Below are positions 17,593 through 26,542 of a stretch of DNA of 64,000 bases, piece by piece. This stretch comes from Ruminococcus sp. GTDB taxonomy: Bacteria; Bacillota; Clostridia; Oscillospirales; Ruminococcaceae. The translations under genes and the position numbers were made by a program. Within the stretch, counting starts at the first letter, position 1. Each line of letters starts with the position of its first letter. The notes under the pieces were generated by a model. That model saw only the letters and a list, made by a program, of their open reading frames with translations, did not search any database and was not told the origin of the DNA. The stretch spans positions 78,020-142,019 of the forward strand of contig JAFXDK010000025.1 in assembly GCA_017521805.1 (NCBI GenBank). Direction: 5' to 3'.

Positions 17593-19044
17593 TTACGCTT
17601 TTTCGCTTACCATAATAGACGCACGGTTCTGTATATGGTCAATGGTTGTGTCAATGTCCTGTCCTCCGCCAAGATATGCGAGTATTTCCTCGTTGACTAT
17701 TTCCCAAAGAGGTCTGTCCAATTCGGTGTCAATTCGATTTATTGAATCAACGTATTTTTCGATAACCTCACAGTCCTCCATAGTGGGAAGCGGAGTTTCA
17801 AATGTTTCGCCCTTATTTTCATAAGTAGGGTTAGAATATTCCCCTTTGCAGATTCTCTCAGCTGTTGTATGCCGAGCATTGTTATTAATACAGAAACCGC
17901 CCTCTGCTGAATAACTCACAACTTTTTCGCCGTTTATATATTGTTCGTACTTCTGCACAACATGATTCTGTTGATACTCCTCTGTATAAAATTGTCTGAT
18001 ATATTCCCATGCGGCACTCTGTTTTTCTTTTGAGGAATGTGAACATATTGAATATTCACCGTTTGTACTGATATATGAGCCTTGTCCGTCAGAATCGGGA
18101 TAGCCTACTAAAGTGTATTCACCGTCTTTTATGTGAGAAACTAATGCTTCATTAGAATTGCTGTCCTTATAGCAAAAAAGTGATGTGTTAAAACCTGTTA
18201 CATCATATACAGATACAAAATCAGGAGCATTGTAATCAAGTTCTGATTTTTCTCCGTGATTGCTTTCAAAGTTTCCGCAAAATTCAAGCAATTTACGGAA
18301 ATCATGAGAATCAAAATGCACCTCGGCTTTCGTATAATCGACATATGAAGTAAGATTTGATCTCAGAATAGTATAATAAATGTTTTCTGCATTACGGCTT
18401 CCGTTTATGGTTGTATTATCGGGCATTTTGTCCCAATGTTCAAGAAATTCCTCGACAGTCCAGTTTTGTTTGCTGCCCACATATTCTTTTTTCCCTATCA
18501 TTGTATGAACTTTATAGGAATAGGGCAAACTATAAAGATGCCCGTCTGTCTTGCATAGTTCGAGAACGTGCTTGTTCATCAGTTCGGGATTCACATCGGG
18601 ATCGTCTTTCATAAATTCATAAAGATCGACAAACGCTCCCTTGTTTTTGAGTATCTCGTAATAAGCAGGATTATTGAATGAAAAAGCCCCCACAATGTCA
18701 ATATCGTCCTTATTAATTATCCTCTGTATCAAATCAAAGTCCTGCTTTTTATGTTCCTCTGTTGTGTATATCAGAGGATCGCCGTTGTCATCAAGGCGAG
18801 AACGACTTGCAACATATTCAATGCGATAACCATTATCGGCATTGTTGAACTCATCAAATTCATCGGGTTCAGGCTCAACTGCTAAAGCAATTGTTATTAC
18901 AATATCATCTTTCTTCGCTGTTGTCTGCTCTGTACAGGAAATATTTTCAGATACAGATACGTTTCCCTTTACTTCGCTGCACGAAACCGTTGTAAGCATT
19001 AATGCAGTTATACAAATTAATGTCTTTTTTAATGTCACTTTCAT
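17593..19044 (-). CDS. extracellular solute-binding lipoprotein, paralogue
   Basis: 483 residues with lipobox Cys22 (MLTTVSC) and the same ordered motifs as its downstream neighbour: DEFDEFNNADNGYRIEYV, GAFVDLYEFMKDDPDVN, NWTVEEFLEHWDKMPDN, KQSAAWEYIRQFYTEEY, DIDTTIDHIQNRASIMVSE. I start at the ATG at 19044, seven bases after AAGGAGAAG; an upstream in-frame codon at 19083 lies inside a hairpin and has no ribosome binding site. Only 9 nt separate it from the next gene. Sequence identity with the neighbour is very high over the leader and first 30 residues and much lower in the body, as expected if ligand specificity has diverged. Confidence 0.85.
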   Translation of the reverse strand: MKVTLKKTLICITALMLTTVSCSEVKGNVSVSENISCTEQTTAKKDDIVITIALAVEPEPDEFDEFNNADNGYRIEYVASRSRLDDNGDPLIYTTEEHKKQDFDLIQRIINKDDIDIVGAFSFNNPAYYEILKNKGAFVDLYEFMKDDPDVNPELMNKHVLELCKTDGHLYSLPYSYKVHTMIGKKEYVGSKQNWTVEEFLEHWDKMPDNTTINGSRNAENIYYTILRSNLTSYVDYTKAEVHFDSHDFRKLLEFCGNFESNHGEKSELDYNAPDFVSVYDVTGFNTSLFCYKDSNSNEALVSHIKDGEYTLVGYPDSDGQGSYISTNGEYSICSHSSKEKQSAAWEYIRQFYTEEYQQNHVVQKYEQYINGEKVVSYSAEGGFCINNNARHTTAERICKGEYSNPTYENKGETFETPLPTMEDCEVIEKYVDSINRIDTELDRPLWEIVNEEILAYLGGGQDIDTTIDHIQNRASIMVSEKA

Positions 19045-19070
19045 AATCTTCTCCTTTTGTCTCTTTTGGG

Positions 19071-19106
19071 AAACACCGCACAAGACGAAAATCCTGTGCG
19101 GTGTTT
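19071..19106 (-). terminator. intercistronic hairpin (attenuator or processing site)
   Basis: AAACACCGCACA (19071-19082) pairs perfectly with TGTGCGGTGTTT (19095-19106). In the transcript it follows the anti-sigma-like gene and precedes the lipoprotein genes. Only three U follow, so it may be a partial terminator or a stabilising element that sets lipoprotein level apart from the regulators. Confidence 0.6.
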
Positions 19107-19138
19107 ATTAGTATTTGTCTTTTTAAAAGCATTAGCTG

Positions 19139-20566
19139 TTAATTCTGATTTCTTTCAGCTTGCTGTTGTTCCTTTATCTTTTCAATTTCCTTTTGATATT
19201 CTTCATATTCCTGTTTTGCTATTTCTTCTTTTTCTTTTATCTTCTGATGAGCGAGTTCTGCAAGTTCCTGCTGCTCAGCCATACGTGCTTTGAAGATTTC
19301 TTCCTGTTCTTCCTCTGAAACGAGTATGTCGTCTTCAGAATATACCACTTTAGAGCTGTTGATATTGTAATAAGTTTTAATTTTAACATCTTCATCAATA
19401 CTGAATACTGAAACAGGGAGGTAGATTTTCAGACTTAGCAGAGCCTCAATATCTGACGGTACAGGAATTGTTTTTAAATAACTGCTATATCTATAATCTG
19501 TAACTGTAAAAATGTCTTCTTTGATGTCAGGCAGTTCTTCGTCATATACAAATGGATATATATATGTGAGATCAGTTCTTTCAGCATCAGCCAATGCAAG
19601 ACTGCCGAATATATCCATTCTTGTAAAATGAGATTCGGAGATTTCCGGATATGAAGAATTGCCGTTGAAATATACGGAATTTTTCCACATATTATCTCGT
19701 GAATAATTTTTAGAACCGTTGTTATGAATTAAAATATCATAGAAATATAATGAATTATCCTTATGTCCAAAAATTATTTCGCTTGATTGCTTTTTAAGTC
19801 CGCCTTGTTCGTCCTTTGTGAGTACAGTATTGCTGAATGAAGCAACAGAAACATTATTACGCTCACTGTCGACAATGTTGTCTCTGTCATTGCTGTCAAA
19901 GTATATCTCTGCTGCCGTTTCCGCAGAATTGAGATATGGAACTGTGGTGTCGATACCTGATGTCATATCCTCAGCTGTAAATTTGTATTTTGATTCTGCC
20001 GCTGCTATGATGTTCTTTTCCGTGTAAATGCCGTCGTATAAAACGGCATACATCTGCGTCGTTTCAATTCCGTCAATTTGCTTGGTAAAAAGTCTTACAT
20101 TTGCATCCTCTTTATTACAGTCTTCAAATGGACAGCAGAAAAGGGGAGTGACAAGCACATCGTTTTCAATGTAATACTTCAGCGGAACATCAATGTAAAT
20201 ATACGTGCCGCTTTCAAGCTCTGTTTCAAGTTCCTCCATAATCACGGGAAATTTGTTTTCCCCGTCGGTTACTTTGGAAAACATACGTCTGACAAAGTTG
20301 GTCTGAGGAATCACAGCAATACCTATGGCTGCTGCAACTGCTGTAGCAGTCCATTTCAGAATCTTCGGGACGTTTGATCTGCCCGTAATATTTTCCAGTC
20401 CGCTTACTGTAAATTCATCATCTGAAAAGCCGAAATGCTCCTCTGCAAATACCTGTGCGGAAATTCTGTCAAAGCAGTCAACAGAGTCAGAAAGTTTATT
20501 CATTTTTTCTTTGAGGATTTTTTCAACATTGGTTGAATCCGTATTTATGATTTTTTTATCCTTCAC
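19139..20566 (-). CDS. single-pass membrane protein, putative anti-sigma factor with large ectodomain
   Basis: 475 residues. A cytoplasmic N-terminal part (1-68) containing NVEKILKEKMNKLSDSVDCF is followed by one membrane helix (about 69-87, ILKWTATAVAAAIGIAVIP) and a 300-residue outside domain rich in Tyr, Asp and Ser. The last 60 residues are a Glu/Lys/Gln coiled coil. Topology and position right after an ECF sigma gene (11-nt overlap, GTG start at 20566) suggest an anti-sigma factor that holds the sigma at the membrane. I see no zinc-binding HxxxCxxC motif. The outside domain could contact the solute-binding lipoproteins encoded next. Family not recognised. Confidence 0.65.
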   Translation of the reverse strand: MKDKKIINTDSTNVEKILKEKMNKLSDSVDCFDRISAQVFAEEHFGFSDDEFTVSGLENITGRSNVPKILKWTATAVAAAIGIAVIPQTNFVRRMFSKVTDGENKFPVIMEELETELESGTYIYIDVPLKYYIENDVLVTPLFCCPFEDCNKEDANVRLFTKQIDGIETTQMYAVLYDGIYTEKNIIAAAESKYKFTAEDMTSGIDTTVPYLNSAETAAEIYFDSNDRDNIVDSERNNVSVASFSNTVLTKDEQGGLKKQSSEIIFGHKDNSLYFYDILIHNNGSKNYSRDNMWKNSVYFNGNSSYPEISESHFTRMDIFGSLALADAERTDLTYIYPFVYDEELPDIKEDIFTVTDYRYSSYLKTIPVPSDIEALLSLKIYLPVSVFSIDEDVKIKTYYNINSSKVVYSEDDILVSEEEQEEIFKARMAEQQELAELAHQKIKEKEEIAKQEYEEYQKEIEKIKEQQQAERNQN

Positions 20567-21215
20567 TGTTTACACCTGCCTTTTCCTTTAAAATTGCTAT
20601 TGCCTTGTTGTATCTTGATTTAACTGTAGTTTCTGGAGTTTTAACAATCTTAGCTATTTTTTTAAAAGGAAGCTCGCAGATGCATCTTAACGTTACGATT
20701 TCCTTTTGCTTTTCACTCAGATTGAGAAAAAGCTCCTTTATATAAATACTGTTTTCAACAGTATGGTCAGCTACGCCGTAGTATTCCGAAACAAATGTCT
20801 CATCGTCATTACGATGCTGACGACGCAGCTCATGGGCAACGTTGCGTGCAATAGTGATGATATAGCCTACTCCGTCGCCTTTCTTCGGATCAAAATTTTT
20901 AACCAGTGCGAGTCTTATAAAGGTTTCTGCAACACAGTCCTCTGAAAGTTGATAATCCGAAGTTATACTGAATCCAATGGCAAAGACGCTTCTTTTAAAC
21001 ATCTTGTATAGTTTTTCGAGACTATCCTTTGAGTATGAACAGCTGAGTATCAGATTGTTTACATCTACAGATTCTTTGTTGGTATTGTTGCTGTTTTCCT
21101 GCAAGATACTAAGAATGGCGTCCTCACCTCCTTGTTTGAAAATGTATGGAGCCCACCACAAGCTCCTGTACCGATTGGCTGAAAAGGGAATTTTACTCCC
21201 TGTGAAAGCTTTCAT
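20556..21215 (-). CDS. ECF RNA polymerase sigma factor
   Basis: Sigma-70 family, ECF type: region 2 around KRSVFAIGFSITSDYQLSED and ETFIRLALVKNF, and region 4 around LNLSEKQKEIVTLRCICELP with the helix-turn-helix FKKIAKIVKTPETTVKSRYN. The start is uncertain. The first ATG (21215) gives 219 residues but has no ribosome binding site, and its first 33 codons read through a perfect AAGGAGGTGA (21123-21132). Seven bases after that lies an in-frame ATT (21114-21116), which would give 186 residues, a normal ECF length. I list the ATG form as the outer limit. The gene overlaps its putative anti-sigma gene by 11 nt. Confidence 0.8.
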   Translation of the reverse strand: MKAFTGSKIPFSANRYRSLWWAPYIFKQGGEDAILSILQENSNNTNKESVDVNNLILSCSYSKDSLEKLYKMFKRSVFAIGFSITSDYQLSEDCVAETFIRLALVKNFDPKKGDGVGYIITIARNVAHELRRQHRNDDETFVSEYYGVADHTVENSIYIKELFLNLSEKQKEIVTLRCICELPFKKIAKIVKTPETTVKSRYNKAIAILKEKAGVNSEG

Positions 21216-21410
21216 ATATAAGTGTAAAAAACAGGGCTAAAAGACGAAATTTTCACATAAAATATTTTGAAATTGGTTAGGACTCGCAAACTTCAAGTTT
21301 AACACAGACCATGAATCTTTGTATACAGCCGTATATTGCAAATATATGCGATTTAATGTGATAAAGCGAAGTTGTATATATCTGCAGCAATTATTTTTAT
21401 TTTTTAGTAT

Positions 21411-21434
21411 TTCTGTAAACTTAGGTTTACAGAA
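21411..21434. promoter_or_regulatory. perfect inverted repeat, possible operator
   Basis: TTCTGTAAAC - TTAG - GTTTACAGAA, ten-base arms. It lies midway between divergent genes and lacks a T-run, so operator is likelier than terminator. Confidence 0.5.
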
Positions 21435-21554
21435 TGTGATAGTTTGATAGTTCTGATATTCTTCTCCGATAATTAATTATACCATAAAATCCGTGATATA
21501 TCAAGGATAACTAAAATGTTCATGTAAATTTCACATGAATTTTTTTAAATGGTA

Positions 21555-21583
21555 TTTACATTTGATATTATATATGTTATAAT
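21555..21583 (+). promoter_or_regulatory. promoter of second sensor/GGDEF gene
   Basis: TTTACA, 17-nt spacer, TATAAT, about 85 nt before the ATG. Confidence 0.65.
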
Positions 21584-21672
21584 AAACTAAGATAATTTTG
21601 CATAGAATTTATATATTGCGTGTTGATGTATTCAGTTGAAAATAGCTAAACATTTGAAAGGAAGTGAAATAT

Positions 21673-23598
21673 ATGCAGCCAATTAAACTTATTGGAGTTT
21701 GTCTTTCGACTATTCACGAAGAAGACCGTTTTAATTTTATAACCGAGCTGAATAAGTATGCTGTCAGAAATAATTTCAGACTGCTTGTTTTCAATTCCTG
21801 CGCTGATATGTACGAACAAAGTCCCGAAAGCAATGAGGGTGCTTCCGCGGTATTCAGACTTATACCCTATGAAAAATTGTCTGCACTTATTGTATTTCCT
21901 AATATAATTTACGCCCCTGTTATAGTAGAGGAAATAATTGAAAATTGCAGAATACATAATGTGCATCTGATTTCAATGGACAAGCAGGTTGGTGACATTA
22001 CATTTTCCTTTAATAATTCCAATGTTTTTGAAAAGCTGTGCTGCCATGTTATCGAAGAACATGGTGCAAGAAAATTATTCCTTATGGCAGGCTTTGAAAA
22101 TAACGTCTATTCTAATGAGCGTATTGACGCATTCCGCAGAGCGTTGGAAAAAAATAATATTCCCTTTGAACAAAAAAATATTGGTTATGGATGCTTCTGG
22201 GAACAGCCTGCCATTGCGGTTCTTAAAAGGTGGTTTATAGAAGAAAAAAGAGAAATCCCCGACGCCATAATATGTGCCAATGACCTTATGGCGATTACTG
22301 TCAGTGATTTTCTGCAGTCTATGGGTGTGAAAATTCCCGATGATTGTATTGTTACAGGCTTTGACGGTATAAAGCAAGTTGAATATCTTCCGCCGAAAAT
22401 TACAACGTGTAAACAGGATTTTGACAAAATGGGCAGCATTATTATAGATACAATAATGAGGCTTGAAAATGGAGAGGATATAAAGGGATTCTTTACAGTT
22501 GATTTCAATATCATTTATTCTCAGTCCTGCGGCTGCGAACCTATTGATTACAGAAATGTTTCGGATTCCATACGTGCACTGATGTCAAGTTTAAGATATT
22601 CTGACGAACGACAGAAAATGATATGCCGTACTCAGACTTCATTGCCGAATATTTCAGATATAAATTATCTGCCGCGAATTCTTGTAAAACGATTCAAATT
22701 CAATACCTGCGTTTTTGCACTTAATGACAGCGTTTTCAGTCCACCTGATTTTGGAAGTTATTATAAGCAGAAAAAAGGATTCAGCAGTCAGATAGATATA
22801 CTTTATCATTGTTATGATAAAAAAGAGTATGAAAGATGCAGAATTCCCCTGAATAATCTTTTTCCACGAGCTGACAAGCTTTTAACAGGTACTAATCCCA
22901 TTGTTGTATGCTGTTCTCATTTCACAAATATGGTAATGGGATATTGTATATTCCAGCCTGAAATTGATATTGATGAATACGAAAAAATGCATACCATGAT
23001 GGTTACAATAGCTTCTGCTCTTGGAAATTTTCACAGCAGAGTTCAGATTAAGAGCATGAATGAAGAGTTACAGAAGCTTTCTCAGCGTGATTACATGACA
23101 GGGCTTTTTAATCGCAGAGGATTTTTTGAAAGAATTGAAAAACTTATATCCGACGGTGAGTATATTGGTTCAACACTGCTGCTTATTTCTGCGGATTTAG
23201 ACAGCCTTAAATATATAAATGATACTTTTGGGCATTCTGAGGGTGACAATGCTATAATTACTGTTGGAAACGCTCTTGTAAGCAGTTCGCTTCACAGCCG
23301 TCTTTGCGCGAGATTCGGCGGTGATGAATTCTGTGTGGCAATTCTTGTACGCAATGTGAATCCTGAAAATGTCTATGCTGATTTCAAAAATCGTTTTCTT
23401 GAAGCTCTTGAGGAATACAACAGCAATTCGGATAAACCTTACCGAGTAAGGGCAAGTATCGGCTGTTCATATGCTTTGATTGATGGTACAATTGACCTTG
23501 AAAATATGATAAGCAGGGCAGATGAAAAGATGTACGAATACAAATCAGCCCATAAACAGCCCATAAAAGCCAAAAGAGAAGCGGCGCTAATGGTATAA
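21673..23598 (+). CDS. LacI-type ligand-binding domain fused to GGDEF, paralogue
   Basis: 641 residues, same architecture as 9946-11880: an N-terminal LacI-like sensor without helix-turn-helix (PDAIICANDLMAITVSDFLQ, IPDDCIVTGFDGIKQV), the linker Cys pair SCGCEP, and a C-terminal GGDEF domain (RDYMTGLFNRRGFF, SADLDSLKYINDTFGHSEGD, ARFGGDEF near 549). Catalytic motif intact, no RxxD inhibitory site visible. Soluble, so it would read an intracellular ligand and make c-di-GMP. ATG at 21673 chosen over GTG 21664 because AAAGGAAG is eight bases upstream of the ATG. It ends in its own terminator; the next gene is a dockerin protein, a plausible c-di-GMP-linked output but not shown. Confidence 0.85.
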   Translation: MQPIKLIGVCLSTIHEEDRFNFITELNKYAVRNNFRLLVFNSCADMYEQSPESNEGASAVFRLIPYEKLSALIVFPNIIYAPVIVEEIIENCRIHNVHLISMDKQVGDITFSFNNSNVFEKLCCHVIEEHGARKLFLMAGFENNVYSNERIDAFRRALEKNNIPFEQKNIGYGCFWEQPAIAVLKRWFIEEKREIPDAIICANDLMAITVSDFLQSMGVKIPDDCIVTGFDGIKQVEYLPPKITTCKQDFDKMGSIIIDTIMRLENGEDIKGFFTVDFNIIYSQSCGCEPIDYRNVSDSIRALMSSLRYSDERQKMICRTQTSLPNISDINYLPRILVKRFKFNTCVFALNDSVFSPPDFGSYYKQKKGFSSQIDILYHCYDKKEYERCRIPLNNLFPRADKLLTGTNPIVVCCSHFTNMVMGYCIFQPEIDIDEYEKMHTMMVTIASALGNFHSRVQIKSMNEELQKLSQRDYMTGLFNRRGFFERIEKLISDGEYIGSTLLLISADLDSLKYINDTFGHSEGDNAIITVGNALVSSSLHSRLCARFGGDEFCVAILVRNVNPENVYADFKNRFLEALEEYNSNSDKPYRVRASIGCSYALIDGTIDLENMISRADEKMYEYKSAHKQPIKAKREAALMV

Positions 23599-23603
23599 AT
23601 TTA

Positions 23604-23639
23604 TACAGCATTGTACCGAATTGTACAATGCTGTAATTT
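23604..23639 (+). terminator. terminator after sensor/GGDEF gene
   Basis: TACAGCATTGTAC (23604-23616) pairs with GTACAATGCTGTA (23623-23635), then ATTTTATT. Confidence 0.85.
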
Positions 23640-23660
23640 TATTAAAGAGGTAAAAAATAT

Positions 23661-26156
23661 ATGAAAAAACATTACAGAAGAATAATTTCAGCAGTTTCAG
23701 TCGCAGGAGTAATGAGTTCAGCGGTTGTATTTCCGATATCTGCGGAAGAAGTGGTTCTGGCTGACAGTGGTATAAACTATACTGAGGTTGTGGAGACAAT
23801 TTCAAATCCTGCCGCAGGTTACAGTTCTACAGTATGGCCGACCTGCAAGCCGGGAAGTACTCCTGTATACAATCCTACGGCTAATCTTGTGCTTTTTTTT
23901 ATAGATATAGGCGAATTTTCAAGCGGTGTAAACGGTACATACCATGATGATGGCACATATATCGAGGGTACGGATTACGACCTCGACGAAGCATTTTTCA
24001 AGGCATGGGACGAAACATTCAGCAATTGCCGCAAAAATGGCTGTATGATAGCCATGCGTTTCCGATATGATGATTTAGGAAAGGATAATCCTGAGCCTGC
24101 AAGTTTTGAGCAGGTATTGCATCATATCGAACAGATTAAAGAAAGCGGACTGCTTGAAAAATATGCGGATATCATTGCTTTTGTTGAAGCTGGACTTGTA
24201 GGCAAATGGGGAGAAATGCACGGCGGAAAATATGTTACTGTTGATTATAAAGCAAAAGTATTGGAAGCAATGCTGCAGGCAGTTCCAGCGCCAATTCCCG
24301 TAACTGTGAGAACTCCCGATATTTTTGCAGAATGGATAGGAATTGAGCGTAAGGAGCTCAATAATTTCGAATTAATAGACAGTATAACTGAAAGCGAATA
24401 TTCCGATACTATACAGGAAAACAAGGACAGAGTCGGTCTTTTCAACGACGGCTATATGGGAAGTATCAACGACCTCGGCACTTTCTCAAACCGTGAAATC
24501 GAAACTGACTGGATTAATCATCAGACGATTACTTCATATTATGGCGGAGAATTTTCAGGAGCACACGATTATGCACAATCATTTGATACATATCTGCCTG
24601 AAAATGCAATTCCTGAAATGTACAAAACTCATCTCAGCTACATAAATTCAAATATTTTCCCGTTCTACAAGGATTTTGTTTTCACAGAGGAATACAGCGT
24701 TGAGGGTGTGGATAATTCTGCATATTATGGTCAGAATGTTTTTCAGTTTATCCGCGACCATATAGGCTACAGATTTGTAATACGAGATTCTAAGCTTACT
24801 CCGAAAACTGAACAAGGCGGAAATGTTACGGTGAATTTCTCAATTGAAAATACGGGATTTGCCAATGTTATTCCCTCAGTGCAGTCTTATGTTGTTCTTG
24901 AAAAGGACGGAATATTTGCCTATGCTGAAGCTGATACGGACTGCCGCAAATGGAATTCATGCGAAACTGTTGAAAATACACTTGATATAAAGCTTCCGGA
25001 TAATATACCTGCTGGTGAGTGGAATGTTATGTTAAAATTAAGTATGGGAACTTCACCCTCACTTAATAATATGACAGGGCGCAGTATACGTTTTGCCAAT
25101 GAAAGCGTGTGGGATTCTGCAATAGGCGCAAATTATCTTGGAACTGTAACAGTTACAGAATCAGAAAAAAAGGGAACTGATAATTCCCTTAAAGCAAAGA
25201 AAAGTGCTGATAATACGCCTGTTCAGTACTATTCCATGAATGGTAAAACAGTTATTGACGGCATAAAATCATCGCCATTGGAATGGACGGAGGATATGTT
25301 AGTTGCTGAAAATGAAAATGGTCTTAAACTGTATTCTAAGGCTGATGATAAATATTTTTATGTAATGAGTAATGCAAAGCAGAATGCAGATGCACCTGTT
25401 TATAACTTACAGCTGCGGAATAATGGGGAATTTTATTGGATTTATTACGTCTGCAATGGTTTTGTATACTTCAATCACGACAGTTACGACGGCAGTCAAT
25501 GCAAATGGAGTGATAATATGGTGGAATTCAGAATTCCTCTTGAAGTTATGGGACTTAAAGCAGGTCAGGAAATAACTGATTTGAGAATATCCATGCAGGA
25601 CAGCGGAAATGATTGGGCGGTAATGAGCGATATAAAAGCCGCTTCATCTTTTGTTGATTCGGATTTTTTTGTAATATCACAATATACACAGGTAAGATTA
25701 AACAAGGGAGACAGCTATAATTATACAGTTATGTCGGAAACTGAGGGAGATACAAAGTACGAATGGAGCAGAAACGGTAAAATCCTTCCTGATTTCACAG
25801 CTGAAACAATAGAATTAAGTGATATATCCGCAGATGATGAGGGCGAATATTCCGTAAAAATCACATCGTTGGCAGGAGTTGAGAAGACAGTAAATGCATT
25901 TGGAATTACACTTGCTGACGATGCCGCAGAATACAAGGCAGGGGATGCCAACTGCGACGGAAAAGTTACTATTGCCGATGCAACGGCAATACTCCAGTCA
26001 GTAGGAAATAATGATAAATACGGGCTTTCGGAGCAGGGCACACTCAATGGAGACGTTGACGGCTCTGAGGGAATAACAGCCGCAGATGCTATCGTAATTC
26101 GGAAAGTAGACGCAGGGCTTGTGGATATATCACAGATTCCGCTGAAATTTGCATAA
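23661..26156 (+). CDS. secreted DUF4874/DUF4832-like protein with C-terminal dockerin
   Basis: 831 residues. Signal peptide (basic MKKHYRRI then a hydrophobic stretch ending PISAEE). Residues about 45-370 carry the order of the DUF4874/DUF4832 pair: ISNPAAGYSSTVWP, IAMRFRYDDLG, IAFVEAGLVGKWGEMHG, a TIM-barrel-like module thought to act on polysaccharides. A beta-sandwich (about 375-495) and a further carbohydrate-binding-like part follow, then an Ig-like stretch (GDTKYEWSRNGKILPDFTAE). The C-terminal type I dockerin (about 760-825; GDANCDGKVTIADATAIL and GDVDGSEGITAADAIVIRK) would plug it into a cellulosomal scaffold. Ribosome binding site AAAGAGG. The activity is not known. Confidence 0.8.
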   Translation: MKKHYRRIISAVSVAGVMSSAVVFPISAEEVVLADSGINYTEVVETISNPAAGYSSTVWPTCKPGSTPVYNPTANLVLFFIDIGEFSSGVNGTYHDDGTYIEGTDYDLDEAFFKAWDETFSNCRKNGCMIAMRFRYDDLGKDNPEPASFEQVLHHIEQIKESGLLEKYADIIAFVEAGLVGKWGEMHGGKYVTVDYKAKVLEAMLQAVPAPIPVTVRTPDIFAEWIGIERKELNNFELIDSITESEYSDTIQENKDRVGLFNDGYMGSINDLGTFSNREIETDWINHQTITSYYGGEFSGAHDYAQSFDTYLPENAIPEMYKTHLSYINSNIFPFYKDFVFTEEYSVEGVDNSAYYGQNVFQFIRDHIGYRFVIRDSKLTPKTEQGGNVTVNFSIENTGFANVIPSVQSYVVLEKDGIFAYAEADTDCRKWNSCETVENTLDIKLPDNIPAGEWNVMLKLSMGTSPSLNNMTGRSIRFANESVWDSAIGANYLGTVTVTESEKKGTDNSLKAKKSADNTPVQYYSMNGKTVIDGIKSSPLEWTEDMLVAENENGLKLYSKADDKYFYVMSNAKQNADAPVYNLQLRNNGEFYWIYYVCNGFVYFNHDSYDGSQCKWSDNMVEFRIPLEVMGLKAGQEITDLRISMQDSGNDWAVMSDIKAASSFVDSDFFVISQYTQVRLNKGDSYNYTVMSETEGDTKYEWSRNGKILPDFTAETIELSDISADDEGEYSVKITSLAGVEKTVNAFGITLADDAAEYKAGDANCDGKVTIADATAILQSVGNNDKYGLSEQGTLNGDVDGSEGITAADAIVIRKVDAGLVDISQIPLKFA

Positions 26157-26164
26157 CAGATATG

Positions 26165-26285
26165 GGGGGTGTAAAAAAACTCCCCAAAACACAATATCTT
26201 TCAAAAATAGCCGCACAGAAACAACGATTCTACGTTGTTCTCCTGTGCGGCTATTTCTATTATACCGAGTTATTTTACAGCGCCT
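26165..26285. repeat. dispersed 120-bp two-hairpin element, copy 1
   Basis: Nearly identical to 28992-29110 in the same orientation. It contains a GGGG/CCCC stem around GTAAAAAAA, then a long stem AATAGCCGCACAG (26206-26218) / CTGTGCGGCTATT (26243-26255) with an inner ACAACG/CGTTGT stem. Directly after a dockerin gene. Confidence 0.85.
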
Positions 26286-26300
26286 CAGTCTGTCGAAAAA

Positions 26301-26428
26301 GTATGTCGTAGGGGTCGATACCCACATCGATCCGGGCTGATGTAGGCATTAGCCCCTACAAAACGGCTATTCTACGTTATACGATGTAGGGTCACGGCGT
26401 GCCGTGACCGCAATTTCGGAACGAAATT
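26301..26428. repeat. cluster of short palindromes
   Basis: Three inverted repeats in a row: GTAGGGG (26308-26314) with CCCCTAC (26353-26359); GGTCACGGC-GT-GCCGTGACC (26390-26409), perfect; AATTTCG-GAA-CGAAATT (26412-26428), perfect. Together with the element just before it, this fills the 386-nt gap before sigK. No ORF in it. Confidence 0.7.
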
Positions 26429-26451
26429 CACGTTTTTCGACAATCTCGCCT

Positions 26452-26469
26452 CATTGAGTTTTCTCAATG
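26452..26469 (+). promoter_or_regulatory. hairpin upstream of sigK
   Basis: CATTGAG-TTTT-CTCAATG, then GGGGTTTTGACATTTTT. It could end transcription from the left; the TTGACA at 26475 may be a -35, with TATAAT at 26501 but a long 20-nt spacer. Confidence 0.4.
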
Positions 26470-26542
26470 GGGTTTTGACATTTTTCACCATTATCCGTCA
26501 TATAATTAGCTATCTTAATAATTATACAGGACGGTGTGTGAT

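Larger units (their letters stand above)
21216..21672. other. 457-nt divergent intergenic region
   Basis: AT-rich region between the sigma operon (left) and a sensor/GGDEF gene (right). It holds one perfect inverted repeat (21411-21434), the promoter of the right-hand gene (21555-21583) and the ribosome binding site AAAGGAAG. No protein or known RNA seen. Confidence 0.6.

Noticed and set aside
16153-19044. ABC sugar importer operon
   Set aside because: Two binding proteins but no permease or ATPase genes in the surrounding 7 kb on either side.
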